This document shows positions 40,818 to 49,416 of a DNA stretch of 55,350 bases, in pieces. This DNA is from Deltaproteobacteria bacterium (GTDB taxonomy: Bacteria > Desulfobacterota > BSN033 > UBA1163), in NCBI GenBank assembly GCA_016875255.1, contig VGRU01000002.1, forward strand, positions 1 through 55,350, given 5' to 3'. Under the pieces are notes generated by a model. That model saw only the letters and a list, made by a program, of their open reading frames with translations, did not search any database and was not told the origin of the DNA. Position numbers and translations under genes: made by a program. Numbering within the stretch: the first letter of the stretch is position 1; each line of letters starts with the position of its first letter.

Positions 40818-41225
40818 TCAGGCGCCATCTCTTATTGTGGACAATAGCAGCAGACCTTCGATTTTTTCAAAGTGGTTGTCAAAAGAATAAAGCGCCAAAC
40901 CATGCTTCATGGCATTGGCGGCAATCCAGATGTCGTTTGTGGGAATAGGCCGACCCTTGGCCTTTAATCTTCTAACAATCAAAGCATAGTGATCTGCCGT
41001 CTCGAGATCATGCAGAAGAATTTCAATCCGTGGAGAGTTGAGAAACGCTTCTAACTCCTGCCGGTTTTTCTTTTCCTTAGCGCCGAGGGAAAACCCGGAA
41101 AAGAGCTCGGCGATGACCGTTATGTCCACGCCGATAAGGTCGCAGTCTCTGAACGTCTCAACAACATTTTGATCATTGATCTTGAAAGAGGTGTAGATGT
41201 TTGTGTCAATTGCGATTCTTCTCAT
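40818..41225 (-). CDS. vapC: VapC-type PIN domain toxin
   Basis: A 135-residue PIN protein. The acidic catalytic residues are Asp7 (IDTNI), Glu40 (VIAELFSGF), Asp98 (TNDIWIA) and Asp116 (YSFDNHF), all present. VapC toxins cleave tRNA or rRNA. The start overlaps the antitoxin stop by 4 bp. It lies about 130 bp downstream of AbiEi's upstream end, on the same strand. Confidence 0.9.
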   Translation of the reverse strand: MRRIAIDTNIYTSFKINDQNVVETFRDCDLIGVDITVIAELFSGFSLGAKEKKNRQELEAFLNSPRIEILLHDLETADHYALIVRRLKAKGRPIPTNDIWIAANAMKHGLALYSFDNHFEKIEGLLLLSTIRDGA

Positions 41226-41479
41226 TTCCAGACATCCTCATCGATCTTCTCGAAGATTTGAGTGTTTTTCTGAAAAGATTTCACTTCTTCCCTGCTCCAG
41301 CCGCCCGCAAGAACATCCAGATCGTGATACTTCTTGAATATCGGCTCTTTCCCCATACCGGTAATTTTTTTTAGCGCTTGCAGAATCCACTGATTTACAC
41401 TCAGGTTGTTCTGTTTTGCCCGGAACTTGATCACCCGGTCCAGCCCGGGATCAATTCCGCGAATGGTGATGGTCTTCAT
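41222..41479 (-). CDS. vapB: VapB-type antitoxin
   Basis: An 85-residue protein with an RHH-like N-terminus (KTITIRGIDPGLDRVIKFRA, then NLSVNQWILQALKKI) and a toxin-binding tail (WSREEVKSFQKNTQIFEKIDEDVWK, key part EEVKSFQKN). A strong GGAGGAGG site precedes the ATG. A sigma70-like promoter at 41516-41544 drives it. Confidence 0.85.
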   Translation of the reverse strand: MKTITIRGIDPGLDRVIKFRAKQNNLSVNQWILQALKKITGMGKEPIFKKYHDLDVLAGGWSREEVKSFQKNTQIFEKIDEDVWK

Positions 41480-41515
41480 TGTCCTCCTCCGGATGCACTA
41501 TTTGATGTCATTTTA

Positions 41516-41544
41516 ATGATACTAAATGATTGCAGATTAGTCAA
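41516..41544 (-). promoter_or_regulatory. sigma70-type promoter of the VapBC pair
   Basis: On the minus strand, TTGACT (41539-41544), 17-bp spacer, TATCAT (41516-41521). The leader to vapB is about 30 nt. Confidence 0.65.
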
Positions 41545-41644
41545 CTATTTTCTTATACCCCAATTGAGTGAAAAAGAAAGTTCCTTTTCTTATAACGATC
41601 TTATTAAACAATGGGTTTCTGGATGAAGCTGATTGTTTCTTATC

Positions 41645-41760
41645 TCATCTCCTTTCCCCTTATGATGGGGGAAGGTTGGGATGGGGGTGGACATCCTGGC
41701 CCCTTCCCCCCCCACCTGAATCCTCCCCCACCGTGGGGGGAGGAGCTATTTTTTGGCTCA
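41645..41760. repeat. C/G-run hairpin repeat
   Basis: Runs such as CCTTTCCCCTTATGATGGGG, GGGATGGGGGTGGACATCC and CCTCCCCCACCGTGGGGGGAGG pair with each other. Similar to 6585-6695 and 50790-50850. The frames across it are Pro/Gly rich and not genes. Confidence 0.5.
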
Positions 41761-41818
41761 ATTGGGGTTATATTATTAAGGATAAGGGGCTAACCCTTGG
41801 GATTGGGGAGGTAGAATT

Positions 41819-41877
41819 AGGGACAGGTTCAAATTAAAGGTCTTACTGGATTACCCAAATAGGATCTCGCCCCCGAT
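41819..41877. repeat. GGGGAC palindromic repeat, copy 2 (diverged)
   Basis: AGGGACAGGTTCAAATTAAAGG, TCTTACTGGATTACCCAAAT (in parts), then ATCTCGCCCCCGATTG. Same order of words as 37371 and 43170 with more changes. Confidence 0.55.
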
Positions 41878-41881
41878 TGTA

Positions 41882-42229
41882 TTATTGGGAGAGCTTCTCT
41901 TCGCTCTGCATCCTCAGCCAGATTGTTAAGATTGGATCCACAGGACGCCACGCCGCTGTTTCCTCATCTTTTTCGATCAGGTCCAGTTCCTCTAATTGCC
42001 TGGAGGAGTGCTGGACTCCTCCCACGGACCCAAGCCCATGTTTTTGAATATAGCCACTGGCCAGAAGCTTCGTAGTCGCTTCCTTAGCCAGAGCCCGCAA
42101 CAGGAGACGCTGGTGAGGGGATAAACCCTGAAGAATGGCTTCAAAAACCGGCTTCTCAGACAGAATGAGTCTTTCCGTAACGCTGGGGCGAGTAGAGAAT
42201 CCATCACTTTTGAATAACTCTATAGACAC
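41882..42229 (-). pseudogene. C-terminal fragment of an AAA-type ATPase
   Basis: A 115-codon frame with the winged-helix end of ORC/archaeal-type AAA ATPases: LQGLSPHQRLLLRALAKEA, GSVGGVQHSSRQLEELDLIEKD and WRPVDPILTIWLRMQ. The nucleotide-binding domain is missing and the N-terminal 20 codons look random. It borders palindromic repeats on one side. It is probably a remnant of a once larger gene. Confidence 0.6.
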
Positions 42230-42281
42230 CTCGGGTTAAAGATGGTAAAAGCGTAAGAAAGAAAACCTCCTGGAAAAGGAA

Positions 42282-42752
42282 ATGACCGAAGGCTTTTTAT
42301 CAAAAGTTGTCTCTCACTCAGAGGAATTCTCGCTGGAAAAAGAGATTGGGTGTGTTTTCCCTCTTTTTACACCGGAGGGTGAAAAACTCTGGGCGCCCGG
42401 CTGGAGTTACACAAACCTTATCGGATCGGCCGAATTAAAACCTGATTACGTCTTCCTGACGGATACCCACGATCACAAGTCGGCCCAGGCAATCTGGATC
42501 GTGTCTGACTTTGATCCGGATAAGCATTACGTTTCATATTACAAAATCGAGCCGGAACAAAAAATAGGCAGGATCACCGTGCAATGCTTTGAACAGAGCC
42601 CATCCGTTACTCTGGTCAAGGTCACTTATAAATACATCGGGCTTTCTGATTCAGGAAACCAATTTGTTGCAGGATTTACAAAAGAGGCCTTTACAGAATT
42701 TATCGGTGTATGGCGTTCTCTGCTGCATGGCTATCTTGAAAAACATCCGTAA
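42282..42752 (+). CDS. SRPBCC-like small-molecule binding protein
   Basis: A 156-residue protein. The segment VFPLFTPEGEKLWAPGWSYT and the later QAIWIVSDFDPDKHYVSYYK and VTLVKVTYKYIGLSDSGN fit the helix-grip (START/SRPBCC) fold, which binds lipids or hydrophobic ligands. The last helix FTKEAFTEFIGVWRSLLHGY is present. The ligand is not known. It precedes a DUF488 gene by about 20 bp and may be in an operon with it. Confidence 0.72.
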   Translation: MTEGFLSKVVSHSEEFSLEKEIGCVFPLFTPEGEKLWAPGWSYTNLIGSAELKPDYVFLTDTHDHKSAQAIWIVSDFDPDKHYVSYYKIEPEQKIGRITVQCFEQSPSVTLVKVTYKYIGLSDSGNQFVAGFTKEAFTEFIGVWRSLLHGYLEKHP

Positions 42753-42774
42753 CAAGCCAAACGGAGGTAAATCC

Positions 42775-43161
42775 ATGTCGGTTCGTATCGTGCAACTCGG
42801 AAGTCCCCGCGCCCTCGGCGAGGGGCTGCGTATCGGCACAGTCCGGCGCCCGCCAAGAGGCGTGCCTAAAGCCGAGTATGCGTCACGCAATTACCATGAT
42901 GTGTGGCTGCCCAGCCTTGCCCCCAGCGAGGAACTTCTTAAGGCCGGACGATCTGCTAAAGAGGAGAGGGATTGGCGCTCTTTCGTCAAACGCTACCGCT
43001 CGGAAATGAACAGGCCGGAGAAAAGCCGGGTTCTTGATCTTCTGGCCGCATTATCGCACCAGACGAATTTCTCGGTCGGATGTCATTGCAGTGAAGAGCA
43101 GCGCTGTCACCGCTCCGTGCTTCGCCAGCTTCTCGCCGAACGCGGCGCCGCCCTCGTTTGA
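42775..43161 (+). CDS. DUF488 family protein
   Basis: A 128-residue protein of the DUF488 family: RIVQLGSPRALGEGLRIGTVR, VPKAEYASRNYHDVWLPSLAPS, DWRSFVKRYRSEM and the Cys-rich GCHCSEEQRCHRSVLRQLLAE near the end. The function of the family is unknown, though the Cys/His cluster hints at metal binding. GGAGG lies 8 bp before the ATG, which is preferred to a longer frame that overlaps the preceding gene. A GGGGAC repeat starts 9 bp after the stop. Confidence 0.85.
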   Translation: MSVRIVQLGSPRALGEGLRIGTVRRPPRGVPKAEYASRNYHDVWLPSLAPSEELLKAGRSAKEERDWRSFVKRYRSEMNRPEKSRVLDLLAALSHQTNFSVGCHCSEEQRCHRSVLRQLLAERGAALV

Positions 43162-43169
43162 GCGGAGGA

Positions 43170-43235
43170 ATTGGGGACGGGTTCAAATTTAAGGTCTTAT
43201 TCGATAGTCCGAAATAGGAACCTGTCCCCAATTTA
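43170..43235. repeat. GGGGAC palindromic repeat, copy 3 (best preserved)
   Basis: AATTGGGGACGGGTTCAAAT ... ATAGGAACCTGTCCCCAATTTA. The outer ends AATTGGGGAC/GTCCCCAATT pair perfectly and GGTTC pairs with GGAAC loosely. Confidence 0.7.
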
Positions 43236-43626
43236 TTTATGTTCCCTTTTCTTCATTTAAATTCATTAAAACCTATGCACTTTTGAACTTTAAATGACAA
43301 CCTATTTCTTGTTCTATTTCTTGTTCTATTTCTTGTTCTTGACAATCCATACCCGAACCCAACATATAGAATGATTAGTTAGAAAATAAATACCAAGGGT
43401 CAAAAGGTAAAGGTTAACCTGCCTGCCGGTAGGCAGGGATGCCCGTTTCGTCAAGGGGTCACGTGTATCGTCTTAAATTCTTACCCTTATCCTTTGACGC
43501 TAAACGATACGGGCCTCCTAATCCTAACCGTGACCTATGGACCATTTTTATGGATCATGAGTGGCCTAACGGTCATCGGCAATTTCCTTGAAAATGACCT
43601 CGAATCTCCTATAGAAAGCGATCAAA
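43236..43626. other. 390-bp intergenic stretch with a short tandem repeat
   Basis: Three exact tandem copies of the 12-mer CTATTTCTTGTT occupy 43302-43337. A palindrome CCTGCCTGCCGGTAGGCAGG lies near 43420. No gene is seen; the last part should contain the promoter of the radical SAM pair. Confidence 0.55.
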
Positions 43627-45144
43627 GTGATAACGATCTCCGATAATGTCCAAAAAGGATTGAACCGGAGTGGTTCAGATAGTTCAGCCAGAGGGGAGGT
43701 TTCAAGAAGACCCACCCTATTCCTGATAGCGGCTGCTACAGGTTCAAAGGTCCGCAATAAGGCTTTTGGAATAAAATTGCCGCTTTTAGGATATCCCGCC
43801 ATCGGTCTTGCAATGATCTCTGCTCTTACCCCTGATCAATTTCATATTCAGCTTGTCGACGAGGCCAACGAGCCAGTTCCCTATGGGAAAAAAGGGGACT
43901 TGGCGCTCATCGTTGGCCTGACCCATCACATGCCAAACGCCTATGTTATTGCTGACCGTTTGCGCTCTGAGGGGACGAAAGTCATATTAGGCGGTATGCA
44001 TGTGACCGCACTTCCTGATGAAGCATTAATGCATGCCGATTCTGTCATTTTGGGTGAGGCCGAAGCGGTGTGGAGGGAGATACTCGACGACTTTGTCAAG
44101 GAATCGCTTAAGAAAAAGTATTCCGGCCGGGAAGTGAATCTTGCCGAGCTTCCTCCTATGAGGCGCGATTTGTCCAATAAAAAATTTTACTATCCGGGGA
44201 AAATCATTGAGACCACACGGGGCTGTTCCGTGGGTTGCGTTTTTTGCGGTGTGCAGAATTTTTTTGGCACAAGATTCCGGGTTCGCCCGCCCGAGGCCAT
44301 TCAAAGGGAATTGATGGGTTTATTCGGACCAAGGCCGCCGCAGGCGCGATGGAAGAAGTGGTTGGCTCGACACTGGCACCCTGATATCCCCTATTTTGTG
44401 GAGAGACGACTTCTTTATGTGATGGACTCCAATTTTATCTCAGATCTTGGCCATGCCCGTGCTGTATTGAAGGTTTTCAAGGAATGCGACCTCAGGTGGT
44501 TTGGCCATGCAAGTTTCAATCTCATGCGGGATGATAAATTGGTCGATCTTTTAGCCGATTCAGGCTGCTTAGGCGTAAACATCGGCTTTGAATCACTTTC
44601 CCAGGCGAATATCGATCATATGCATAAGTTTCCAAATAAAACCGCTGAATATGCTGAATGCATCAAGCGTCTTCATGAGCGTGAAATCGGAGTGATGGGC
44701 ACCTTTATTGTAGGTTTTGACGAAGATACTCCGGAGGTCTTTGATCAGATCGTTGACTTTGTCATGGAAAACCGGTTGGAGACAGCCTTTACATTGATTC
44801 TCACCCCCAAGCCTGACACCATGCTTTTTAATCAAATGAAAACCCAGAATCGCATACTCAGTCACAACTGGCGCGATTACGACGAAGGGACAGTCACTTT
44901 TATCCCGAAGAACATGACTCCAGGGCAACTCCATTCAGGGATGAGATCGGTATGGAGTCGAGTCTATTCATGGCGGGGGATATGGCGAAGGATTATGACC
45001 AAACCGAGGGTGCGGCCTTTCTTTTACCTACCGATGAACCTGGGATTTAATAGGTGCACCCGCTTGATATGTTCTGAAAAGATTTGGCCTGCTCCTAACC
45101 TCGAACAGCACCTTAACGCTGGGACCGCCGGATCATCTCAGTGA
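43627..45144 (+). CDS. B12-binding radical SAM protein (first of tandem pair)
   Basis: A 505-residue protein with an N-terminal cobalamin-binding-like domain (about 30-150; LALIVGLTHHMPNAYVI, VILGGMHVTALPDEA) and a radical SAM domain with CSVGCVFC (residues about 204-211) after ETTRG. The C-terminal part is of the DUF4070 type. These enzymes often methylate or rearrange unactivated carbons, including in hopanoid tailoring. The start is a GTG without a clear ribosome site; a later start near the PTLFLIAAATG strand is possible. It overlaps or abuts the second gene (TGA 45142-45144, next ATG 45147). Confidence 0.8.
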   Translation: MITISDNVQKGLNRSGSDSSARGEVSRRPTLFLIAAATGSKVRNKAFGIKLPLLGYPAIGLAMISALTPDQFHIQLVDEANEPVPYGKKGDLALIVGLTHHMPNAYVIADRLRSEGTKVILGGMHVTALPDEALMHADSVILGEAEAVWREILDDFVKESLKKKYSGREVNLAELPPMRRDLSNKKFYYPGKIIETTRGCSVGCVFCGVQNFFGTRFRVRPPEAIQRELMGLFGPRPPQARWKKWLARHWHPDIPYFVERRLLYVMDSNFISDLGHARAVLKVFKECDLRWFGHASFNLMRDDKLVDLLADSGCLGVNIGFESLSQANIDHMHKFPNKTAEYAECIKRLHEREIGVMGTFIVGFDEDTPEVFDQIVDFVMENRLETAFTLILTPKPDTMLFNQMKTQNRILSHNWRDYDEGTVTFIPKNMTPGQLHSGMRSVWSRVYSWRGIWRRIMTKPRVRPFFYLPMNLGFNRCTRLICSEKIWPAPNLEQHLNAGTAGSSQ

Positions 45145-45146
45145 AT

Positions 45147-46493
45147 ATGCCTAAAGTACTCCTCATCCATGCAACCGATAAATCACTCCTCGTGGCGGAA
45201 CAACCGCCGATCCCCTTCCCCGTACTTGGCCTGATCACAGTAGCCACACTATTCCCCAGGGGTTGGGATGTGGCGGTGATAGACGAAAGCATGGAAGCTA
45301 TTGATCTGGAGGCCAGCGCTGACCTGGTGGGCATATCAACACTCACTCTTGACGCTTACCATGCTTATGAACTGGCCGACCATTTCCGCGCCAGAGGAAT
45401 ACCCGTTCTGATGGGCGGCATGCATCCATCGGCCATGCCGGCAGAGGCTTTGAAACACGCTGACGCCGTGGTAGCGGGTGAAGCAGAGAATGTCCTTGAC
45501 CGTGTCTTGTCAGATTTCAAGGATGGCAGGATGCGTGGTGTTTATAAGAATGAAAATCCTCCGGACCTTGCCGACGTGCCGCGGCCACGGTTCGACCTCC
45601 TTCATCCCAGGCATCGCTATTTCCTTCACTCCGTGCAGGCAACGCGCGGCTGCCCTCGTGACTGCGAGTTCTGCTCGGTCACGCCATTCTTCGGGCACCA
45701 ATACCGATTGAGGCCGGTGAAGGAGGTGATCGCCGACCTCCAGGCCTCGTTTGGAGAGGCCCGCTCGAGGACGGTCTTCTTTGTTGATGATAACATCACC
45801 GGCCGGGCCGATTACGCCAGGGAATTATTTGAGGCACTAGTACCCCTTAAGATAAAATGGGGAAGTTTTGCATCCGTAACGATGACCCGCGACCGTAAAC
45901 TGATGGAGTTGGCCGCAAAATCCGGATGCATCGAGCTCTTTATCGGTTTCGAATCCCTCTCACAGAACAACCTGGATCGCTCCAACAAGTCGTGGGTTCG
46001 TGCCGACAGGATGCAAGAGTACATTAAGATTTTTCATCATTACGGAATCATCGTCGAAGGCGCTTTCATCTTCGGCCACGATGAAGACCGTAAAGATGTC
46101 TTCCGCAGAACTGTTGATTTTGTCCAAAAGAATGGCATTCAAGTGCCCGTGTTCGGTATCCTCACCCCTTATCCTGCCACCCGGCTCAGGGCCAGACTTG
46201 ATGTGGAAGGCAGGCTTCTGCCTGAAGCCACGGACTGGCGACTCTACGACGGTTCGCACGTACTGTTTAAACCCGTTCACATGACGCCGGAAGAACTTGA
46301 GGAGGGTTTTCTTTGGGCCAAGAAATTCTGTTGCGCGCCTCGTTCCATCTTCGGCAGGATGTTCCGCGCGCCACGAGCGAACTGGCTTACGGCGGTGGGT
46401 CTTAATTTCTCTATGCGCTCTGGCAGGATGGAGCAGATAAAGGATCGTTGGCCACGTTCCAAAGGTCCGCTGGCCAAACCTGGGACATGGTGA
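45147..46493 (+). CDS. B12-binding radical SAM protein (second of tandem pair)
   Basis: A 448-residue paralogue of the preceding protein: cobalamin-type N-terminal domain (VLLIHATDKSLL, VLMGGMHPSAMPAEAL), radical SAM cluster CPRDCEFC after QATRG, SVTMTRDRKLMELAAKSGC and IGFESLSQNNLDRSNKSW, and a DUF4070-like end. Start ATG 45147 is two codons inside a GTG option at 45141. The family includes methyltransferases and carbon-skeleton enzymes; the substrate is unknown. The two proteins probably act in one pathway. Confidence 0.82.
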   Translation: MPKVLLIHATDKSLLVAEQPPIPFPVLGLITVATLFPRGWDVAVIDESMEAIDLEASADLVGISTLTLDAYHAYELADHFRARGIPVLMGGMHPSAMPAEALKHADAVVAGEAENVLDRVLSDFKDGRMRGVYKNENPPDLADVPRPRFDLLHPRHRYFLHSVQATRGCPRDCEFCSVTPFFGHQYRLRPVKEVIADLQASFGEARSRTVFFVDDNITGRADYARELFEALVPLKIKWGSFASVTMTRDRKLMELAAKSGCIELFIGFESLSQNNLDRSNKSWVRADRMQEYIKIFHHYGIIVEGAFIFGHDEDRKDVFRRTVDFVQKNGIQVPVFGILTPYPATRLRARLDVEGRLLPEATDWRLYDGSHVLFKPVHMTPEELEEGFLWAKKFCCAPRSIFGRMFRAPRANWLTAVGLNFSMRSGRMEQIKDRWPRSKGPLAKPGTW

Positions 46494-46515
46494 AACGGGA
46501 CGTTATCCCGTTTCA
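46491..46515. terminator. 10-bp hairpin holding the stop codons of two convergent genes
   Basis: TGAAACGGGA, loop CGTTA, TCCCGTTTCA. The plus-strand radical SAM stop is the first three bases and the minus-strand acyl-CoA synthetase stop the last three. A shared terminator is likely although T-runs are short. Confidence 0.65.
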
Positions 46516-48147
46516 TAGTCCATATTCTTTGACAGCCATCTCTCTCATCTTGAACTTCTGGACTTTTCCCAATGGGGTCATTGGATACTCTTTGACGAAT
46601 TTGATGTATTGGGGCAGGTGGGACCCCGGAAGTTTTCCTTTGGCATACCTTAGAATCTCCTCTTCAGAGGTCGAAGCTCCCTCCTCCAGCTTAATCCAGA
46701 CCGCAATCTCTTCTCCTAACGCTTTATCAGGAACTCCAAATACCTGGGCATTCGAAATTCCAGGAAAGGCAAATAAGACTTCTTCGATCTCCGAGGGATA
46801 GATTGTCTCCGTTCCTTTTTGGATGACTTCTTTCAATCGTCCAGTGATCCTCACATAACCCTTCTCATCCATCGTGGCCAGATCACCGGAATGGAGCCAG
46901 CCCTCCCGATCAATGGCTTTCTCTGTGGCCGCGACCATTTTATAGTAACCCTTCATATTCAATCCCCGAGCGCAGAGTTCCCCTGCGATTCCCGTTGGAA
47001 CCTCCTCCCCGGTCTTGGGATCCATAATTTTCACCTCCACATTGGGAAGGGGTCTCCCCACGGTCGAGACGCGCAATTCCAACGGATCATCGGGTCTCGT
47101 TTCTGTAATCCAGGAAGAAGACTCCGTCAGTCCATAACCGAGAATGATCTCCCTCACCCCCATTTCTCCGACCACCCTTTTCATCACCTCCAGGGGGCAC
47201 TGAGCGCCTCCCATGATTCCGGTTCGAAGGGAGCGGATATTGGACGGGGCATATTTCGGGTGCTCCATCAGGCTGATGAAGGCTGTCGGAGAACCGTAAA
47301 TGGCTGTACAATGCTCCTTTTCGACGGCTTCGAGAATCTTCCCTGGCTCGAAAATTTCGGAAGGAAGGACGAGTGTCGCTCCTTTGATGATAGCCGCAAG
47401 GGTAACACAAATGCATCCAAACATATGGGAAAGAGGAACGGAGAGACAGAGCCTGTCTTTCTCGGTCAGTTTCTGGATCTCCGCACTGGCAACGGATGTA
47501 TTGATAATTCCAAAATGCATGGACATCACTCCCTTGGGAGCTCCGGTCGTCCCTGAGGTGTAGAGGAGGGTGATGACATCTTCGTCATGACAGGATCGCT
47601 GTTGTTCGGTCAAAACCTTATCAGGGACCTTCCTGCCCATCTCAGAGACTTCCCTCCAGTTGAGCATGCCGTCCAATCTTCGATCCGATATGAGGATGAG
47701 ATGCTTTAGTTCCGGGAGCGCCGAAGAGTTTAATGGTTCCGGGGAAGGACCTCCAACCTCCGGAAGGAGCTGACGGATGATCTCTACATACTCAGATCCT
47801 TTCAACCCTTCGGTTATGACGAGAGCTCTTGAATCCGATTGCTTGAGGAGATATTCAAGTTGCTGGAGCTGGTAATTGGTGTCGACGCTGATTAAGACCA
47901 CCCCGATCTTTGTTGCCGCAAACTGTGTGACGATCCATTCCCAGCGATTGGGGGCCCAGAGGGCAAGATGATCGCCTTTCTTCAAGCCGAGCTTTAAAAA
48001 ACCCTTGGCGAGTTGATTGACGCGATTCAAAAATTCTTTGTAGGTTAACCGCACCCCCTTCGAGACATCCACCAGAGCTTCATTCTCCGGAAATCTCGAA
48101 GCTACCCCTTCAAGAAGTTCTCCTATGGTTATTTTTAATGGATCCAT
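46513..48147 (-). CDS. AMP-dependent acyl-CoA synthetase
   Basis: A 544-residue ANL-superfamily enzyme. Motifs: YTSGTTGAPKGV (ATP/AMP binding), GYGLTESS, LHSGDLATMDEKGYVRITGR with the hinge region, and a C-terminal lysine in LGKVQKF. It activates a carboxylic acid to its CoA thioester through an acyl-adenylate; the best guess is a medium or long fatty acid. The ATG at 48147 is chosen because GGAGGG stands 7 bp upstream; the longer frame starting at 48210 has none. It is a single gene. Confidence 0.88.
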   Translation of the reverse strand: MDPLKITIGELLEGVASRFPENEALVDVSKGVRLTYKEFLNRVNQLAKGFLKLGLKKGDHLALWAPNRWEWIVTQFAATKIGVVLISVDTNYQLQQLEYLLKQSDSRALVITEGLKGSEYVEIIRQLLPEVGGPSPEPLNSSALPELKHLILISDRRLDGMLNWREVSEMGRKVPDKVLTEQQRSCHDEDVITLLYTSGTTGAPKGVMSMHFGIINTSVASAEIQKLTEKDRLCLSVPLSHMFGCICVTLAAIIKGATLVLPSEIFEPGKILEAVEKEHCTAIYGSPTAFISLMEHPKYAPSNIRSLRTGIMGGAQCPLEVMKRVVGEMGVREIILGYGLTESSSWITETRPDDPLELRVSTVGRPLPNVEVKIMDPKTGEEVPTGIAGELCARGLNMKGYYKMVAATEKAIDREGWLHSGDLATMDEKGYVRITGRLKEVIQKGTETIYPSEIEEVLFAFPGISNAQVFGVPDKALGEEIAVWIKLEEGASTSEEEILRYAKGKLPGSHLPQYIKFVKEYPMTPLGKVQKFKMREMAVKEYGL

Positions 48148-48470
48148 TTTTGCACCCTCCTGATTACATAGAATATAGAAACGAATAGCACGAATGATAG
48201 CTAATGACACGAATAGGGTTTATTCGTGGGATTCGTTCGTAGTAGTCATTTTAATCATTCGTGGGAGCCATTCGGGCATTATGAATTACAAATATAACGA
48301 TTTAGGGAAGGAAGTCCAATATTTTTTTTGAGATTTCTGAAAAAGCCCAGAAATCTCTGTGATTAAGAGAGCAAAAGGTAATTTTTCAGAGCTCTCTATT
48401 TAGGGGATTCGACATCTTCGCTTTTTGTGCTATAGTCTATTCCGATTACACAACCCAAAAGTTATTTAAA

Positions 48471-48654
48471 CCTAAATTGAGCGATTCTTTTTGAACACCT
48501 CTTTAGCAACAGGCTTCAGATCAGGTTTAACATCACCCAGAGGGTGATTTGTAGCGCAAGGCTTTAGCCTTGCTTGCCTACCGCAGGTAGGCATGAGAAG
48601 CAACCCTAAAGGGTTGCGCTACAATGAATTTTAAAATAAATCGCTCAATTTAGG
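48471..48654. mobile_element. MITE family 2, copy 2 (184 bp), carrying a GTAGCGCAAGG hairpin
   Basis: Ends CCTAAATTGAGCGATT and AATCGCTCAATTTAGG are perfect inverted repeats of 16 bp, the same as at 14317. TTAAA borders both sides (left flank and right flank), a possible 5-bp duplication. Inside lies GTAGCGCAAGGCTTTAGCC to GGGTTGCGCTAC (48551-48622), a separate palindrome also found at 55071-55123. The core differs from copy 1, so only the ends are shared. Confidence 0.7.
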
Positions 48655-48707
48655 TTAAACCATCTATAATTGATGGATTCATAAAAGGTCTGAACAGACT
48701 ATTTTCT

Positions 48708-48817
48708 GTCATTCCTGCGCAAGCAGGAATCCAGTTTTTTATGTTGTTAGAATTCTCTGGATTCCCGTTTTCACGCCTGCGCGCTGAAGCGCTACGGCGC
48801 GCAAGCACGGGGATGAC
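48708..48817. repeat. paired-hairpin intergenic repeat (diverged)
   Basis: GTCATTCCTGCGCAAGCAGGAATCC facing ATTCCCGTTTTCACG to CGGGGATGAC, with a GCGCGCTGAAGCGCTACGGCGCGC hairpin inside (in parts). Same plan as 8058-8127. It ends about 40 bp before rubrerythrin. Confidence 0.6.
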
Positions 48818-48857
48818 CACTTATTACGATGTCATCTTAATTGATTGGGAGGGAAAG

Positions 48858-49355
48858 ATGGACGAAAAACTTAAGGAGGCGTTTCACAAGGTCTATGAGG
48901 CAGAGGCTAAGGCGGCGCTCCGATTAAAAATCTTCGCCAAGAAGGCGGATCAGGAAGACCTTCCACAGATAGCAAAGCTCTTCCGCGTCATCGCTTTCAG
49001 CGAAGAGATTCATGGTGAGAGGGCGCTCCGAATACTCAGGGAGATCAAGGACACCGACACCAATCTTAAAGAAAGTTTCCAGTCGGAAACAAGCATTGCA
49101 GGTGTGGCTTATGAAAATTTTGTCGAGCTTGCAGAGGAGAAAGCGGATACAACATCATCGATGATCTTCTCTAATTCGAGAGATGTGGAAGAGGGCCACG
49201 CCAAGCTATACAAAATGGCGATCAACCACCTGATCGGAGAACGGGAGACCACCTATTATGTGTGCCAGGTGTGCGGCTATGTGGCGGACGGAGTCTGCCC
49301 CGAAACCTGTCCGGTCTGTTCAGCCCCCAAAGATCGGTTTGTGGAATTTAAGTGA
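48858..49355 (+). CDS. rubrerythrin
   Basis: A 165-residue protein with a ferritin-like diiron domain (helix Glu residues in EAEAKAALRL, EEIHGERAL, ENFVELAEEKAD and EEGHAKLY) and a C-terminal rubredoxin domain with CxxC pairs (CQVCGYVADG and CPVCSAP). Rubrerythrin reduces hydrogen peroxide in anaerobes, supporting an anaerobic lifestyle. The ATG at 48858 follows GGGAGGG; the longer frame runs back into a repeat. It has no operon partner. Confidence 0.93.
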   Translation: MDEKLKEAFHKVYEAEAKAALRLKIFAKKADQEDLPQIAKLFRVIAFSEEIHGERALRILREIKDTDTNLKESFQSETSIAGVAYENFVELAEEKADTTSSMIFSNSRDVEEGHAKLYKMAINHLIGERETTYYVCQVCGYVADGVCPETCPVCSAPKDRFVEFK

Positions 49356-49416
49356 GAGAGAGAAATGGTATTCGACATTGAGAGTCGCCATCTCTTCCTG
49401 AAATTTTCTCTTCCTG

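Noticed and set aside
41568..41837. An 89-codon Pro/Gly-rich frame downstream of nothing
   Set aside because: It spans a C/G-run hairpin repeat and has low-complexity composition.
43302..43337. Three 12-bp tandem repeats considered as a CRISPR array
   Set aside because: The units are adjacent without spacers and no cas genes are in the window.
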